NCBI RefSeq assembly: GCF_025362475.1
Contig: NZ_JANYGH010000058.1
Location: 124,001 to 188,000, forward strand
Length of the DNA: 64,000 nucleotides
Direction of reading: 5' to 3'
Source of the DNA: Mucilaginibacter sp.
GTDB lineage: Bacteria; Bacteroidota; Bacteroidia; Sphingobacteriales; Sphingobacteriaceae
The translations under genes and the position numbers were made by a program. Each line of letters starts with the position of its first letter. Within the stretch, counting starts at the first letter, position 1. The notes below the pieces were generated by a model. The model ran no database searches, had not been told where the DNA came from, and saw nothing but the letters and a program-made list of their open reading frames with translations. Positions 62,644-64,000 of the stretch are shown here, in pieces.

Positions 62644-63816
62644 TTATTTACCCGTATTAGCCTTCAGCACCCGCAGCACATTGCCGCCTAAAATTTTATT
62701 AATATCCTTTTTACTATAATTAAGTTTCAACAGTTCTTCAGTAATTTTGGGATAATCGCTTACGCTGTCGAGTCCTAAAGGGTATGATTCGGCCCCATCA
62801 AAATCTGATCCTATTCCTACATAATCTATACCTATCAGTTTTACAATGTAATCTATATGATGAATCAGCAAACTCAAAGGCGGCCGAATTTTATCCGATT
62901 CGGCTTTATACATAGCATTCAACCTGATATTGGCCAGATCGCCGTCGTTATAAATTTTGGTAAGCGAATCCAGCTCGACCTTATGCTGTTGTAAAAACAC
63001 CGCAACCTTTGGCGAATAGGTGCTATCCACAAAACCGCTATAAAAATTCAGGCAAACTACGCCCCCATTTATGGCCAACGCCTTTAATTGATCGTCTTTT
63101 AAATTGCGGCGGCTTGGATCAATACTGTAAGCACAGCTATGTGATGCAATTACCGGCTTTGTGGTGGTAGCCAGCACATCGTAAAAAGTACGCTCGCCAA
63201 CATGCGAAACATCAACCATAACACCCAACTCATTCAGGTGCTTTACTATCTGCTTACCGTAATCTGTAAGCCCCAAATGTTTCAGACTGTCTTTTTTGGT
63301 GACCTCGTCGCGTGCAGATGTAGCCCATGAAGTACTATTATTCCAGGTAAGGGTTAAATAGTTCATACCGCGTTTGGCCAGACTATCAATATAATCCATC
63401 CTATCTTCAATCATATGTCCACCCTCAACGCCTATCAAAGCTGCCAGTTTTTTCTTCTTTACCGCTTTTTTTAGTTCGGCGCTGTTATGTACAAGGGTTA
63501 TCCTATCCGGATTACGCTTTATAAGGGCATACAATGAATCTATCTCGCGGTTAGCAAAAGCGAAAGCTCTACCCTTACCATAATTTTCGCCACACCAAAT
63601 GGAAAAGATCTGTGCATCCAAACCACCCTCTTTAGCACGAACAAGGTCAAAATCTCCCTCACTTTGCCTTTTGCCTAAATTGAATTTAGTGATCAGTTCA
63701 TTGGATAATACATCGTTATGTGTATCTATCAGGATTGCTTTTTGATGGATTTTAGAAGCATCTTGTGCCGAAAGTTTTAAGGAAAACAACAATAAAAGGA
63801 ACAGCAGTTTTTTCAT
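62644..63816 (-). CDS. Membrane (renal-type) dipeptidase
   Basis: 390-residue zinc dipeptidase of the M19 family. A signal peptide ends LSAQ. Metal-binding blocks are ILIDTHNDVL (His33, Asp35), the bridging Glu in LIGVEGGHMIED, VDVSHVGERTF and VIASHSCAYSIDPSRRNL, and the late Asp lies in YVGIGSDFDGAE. The end LGGNVLRVLK is canonical. It probably hydrolyses dipeptides in the periplasm. It is upstream of the MORN/TonB-C gene by 27 bp and likely to be co-transcribed with it. Confidence 0.94.
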   Translation of the reverse strand: MKKLLFLLLLFSLKLSAQDASKIHQKAILIDTHNDVLSNELITKFNLGKRQSEGDFDLVRAKEGGLDAQIFSIWCGENYGKGRAFAFANREIDSLYALIKRNPDRITLVHNSAELKKAVKKKKLAALIGVEGGHMIEDRMDYIDSLAKRGMNYLTLTWNNSTSWATSARDEVTKKDSLKHLGLTDYGKQIVKHLNELGVMVDVSHVGERTFYDVLATTTKPVIASHSCAYSIDPSRRNLKDDQLKALAINGGVVCLNFYSGFVDSTYSPKVAVFLQQHKVELDSLTKIYNDGDLANIRLNAMYKAESDKIRPPLSLLIHHIDYIVKLIGIDYVGIGSDFDGAESYPLGLDSVSDYPKITEELLKLNYSKKDINKILGGNVLRVLKANTGK

Positions 63817-63887
63817 GCCTCAAGATATGGAAAGCACAGTAGATACACAAATTAAGAAAAAACCTGGCACACCGGGAGTTTTTTGAT

Positions 63888-64000
63888 TTATACCGCCTGG
63901 TATTGATTTAAAATATAGTAAATGAATACTCCTATAATTAATAAGGCCCCTACAGCTATTAATATAACGCCAAGGGCTATACTCATAAAATCATCTATTA
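63888..64000 (-). CDS. Small hydrophobic ORF or C-terminal end of a truncated gene at the window edge
   Basis: From the ATG at 63986 this frame encodes 32 residues forming one hydrophobic helix (MSIALGVILIAVGALLIIGV, then a polar FIYYILNQYQAV end). The frame stays open to the window edge (preceding codons Ile-Asp-Asp-Phe), so it may equally be the end of a longer protein. No family can be assigned. Confidence 0.4.
   Translation of the reverse strand, partial: IDDFMSIALGVILIAVGALLIIGVFIYYILNQYQAV

Overview
The window comes from the chromosome of a Bacteroidota bacterium, most likely a Sphingobacteriaceae member such as Mucilaginibacter. The signs are SusC/SusD pairs, lipoprotein signals ending in Cys, a type IX secretion C-terminal domain with a PorP/SprF partner, many secreted glycosidases, GC-moderate DNA without Shine-Dalgarno sites, and intergenic inverted-repeat mosaics that read GTCATCCTGAG or GTCATGCCGAA. 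Genus is inference; no rRNA or tRNA gene is present.

Layout. 0-3 kb: a small orphan gene and a GH92 mannosidase converge on a shared terminator. 3.1-9.3 kb: a five-gene minus-strand operon encodes an unknown 216-residue protein, a Dyp-type peroxidase, a VioB-like ferritin-fold protein with a cysteine-rich tail, a DUF692 (MNIO) iron oxidase and its DUF2063/HvfC-like partner. This is the best candidate for an undescribed system. 9.4-18.7 kb: a PorP/SprF-like protein, a 2379-residue repeat protein with a CHU_C/T9SS sorting domain, and a tail-collar (Mdp-type) protein. 19.1-21.8 kb: a plus-strand lipoprotein, seven-helix protein, histidine kinase and NarL-type regulator. 21.9-24.8 kb: a TonB-receptor-like outer-membrane barrel.

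25-57 kb is a large polysaccharide utilisation region for a fucose- and galactose-containing glycan. It holds two clan GH-D alpha-galactosidases, three GH95 enzymes, one GH29, a double-domain esterase, a beta-propeller glycosidase, a SusC/SusD pair with two discoidin-type surface lipoproteins, and an L-fucose catabolic operon (SDR dehydrogenase, fuconate dehydratase, sodium symporter, membrane-anchored mutarotase). An AraC-family regulator lies divergent to the catabolic operon. A motif, ATGGATWA, occurs twice at exactly 21-bp spacing upstream of three of these transcription units and singly or in palindromic form upstream of two others. It is a plausible operator for that regulator and would tie the scattered units into one regulon. 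In the inferred scheme, SusCD imports oligosaccharides, periplasmic exo-enzymes and the esterase strip them, the mutarotase and symporter deliver L-fucose, and the cytoplasmic dehydrogenase and dehydratase start its non-phosphorylative breakdown.

57-64 kb carries housekeeping and general genes: a DUF72 protein, a lipoprotein with a polybasic tail, a GH20 hexosaminidase with a PA14 domain, thioredoxin reductase, a MORN/TonB-C protein, a membrane dipeptidase and a truncated or tiny membrane ORF at the right edge.
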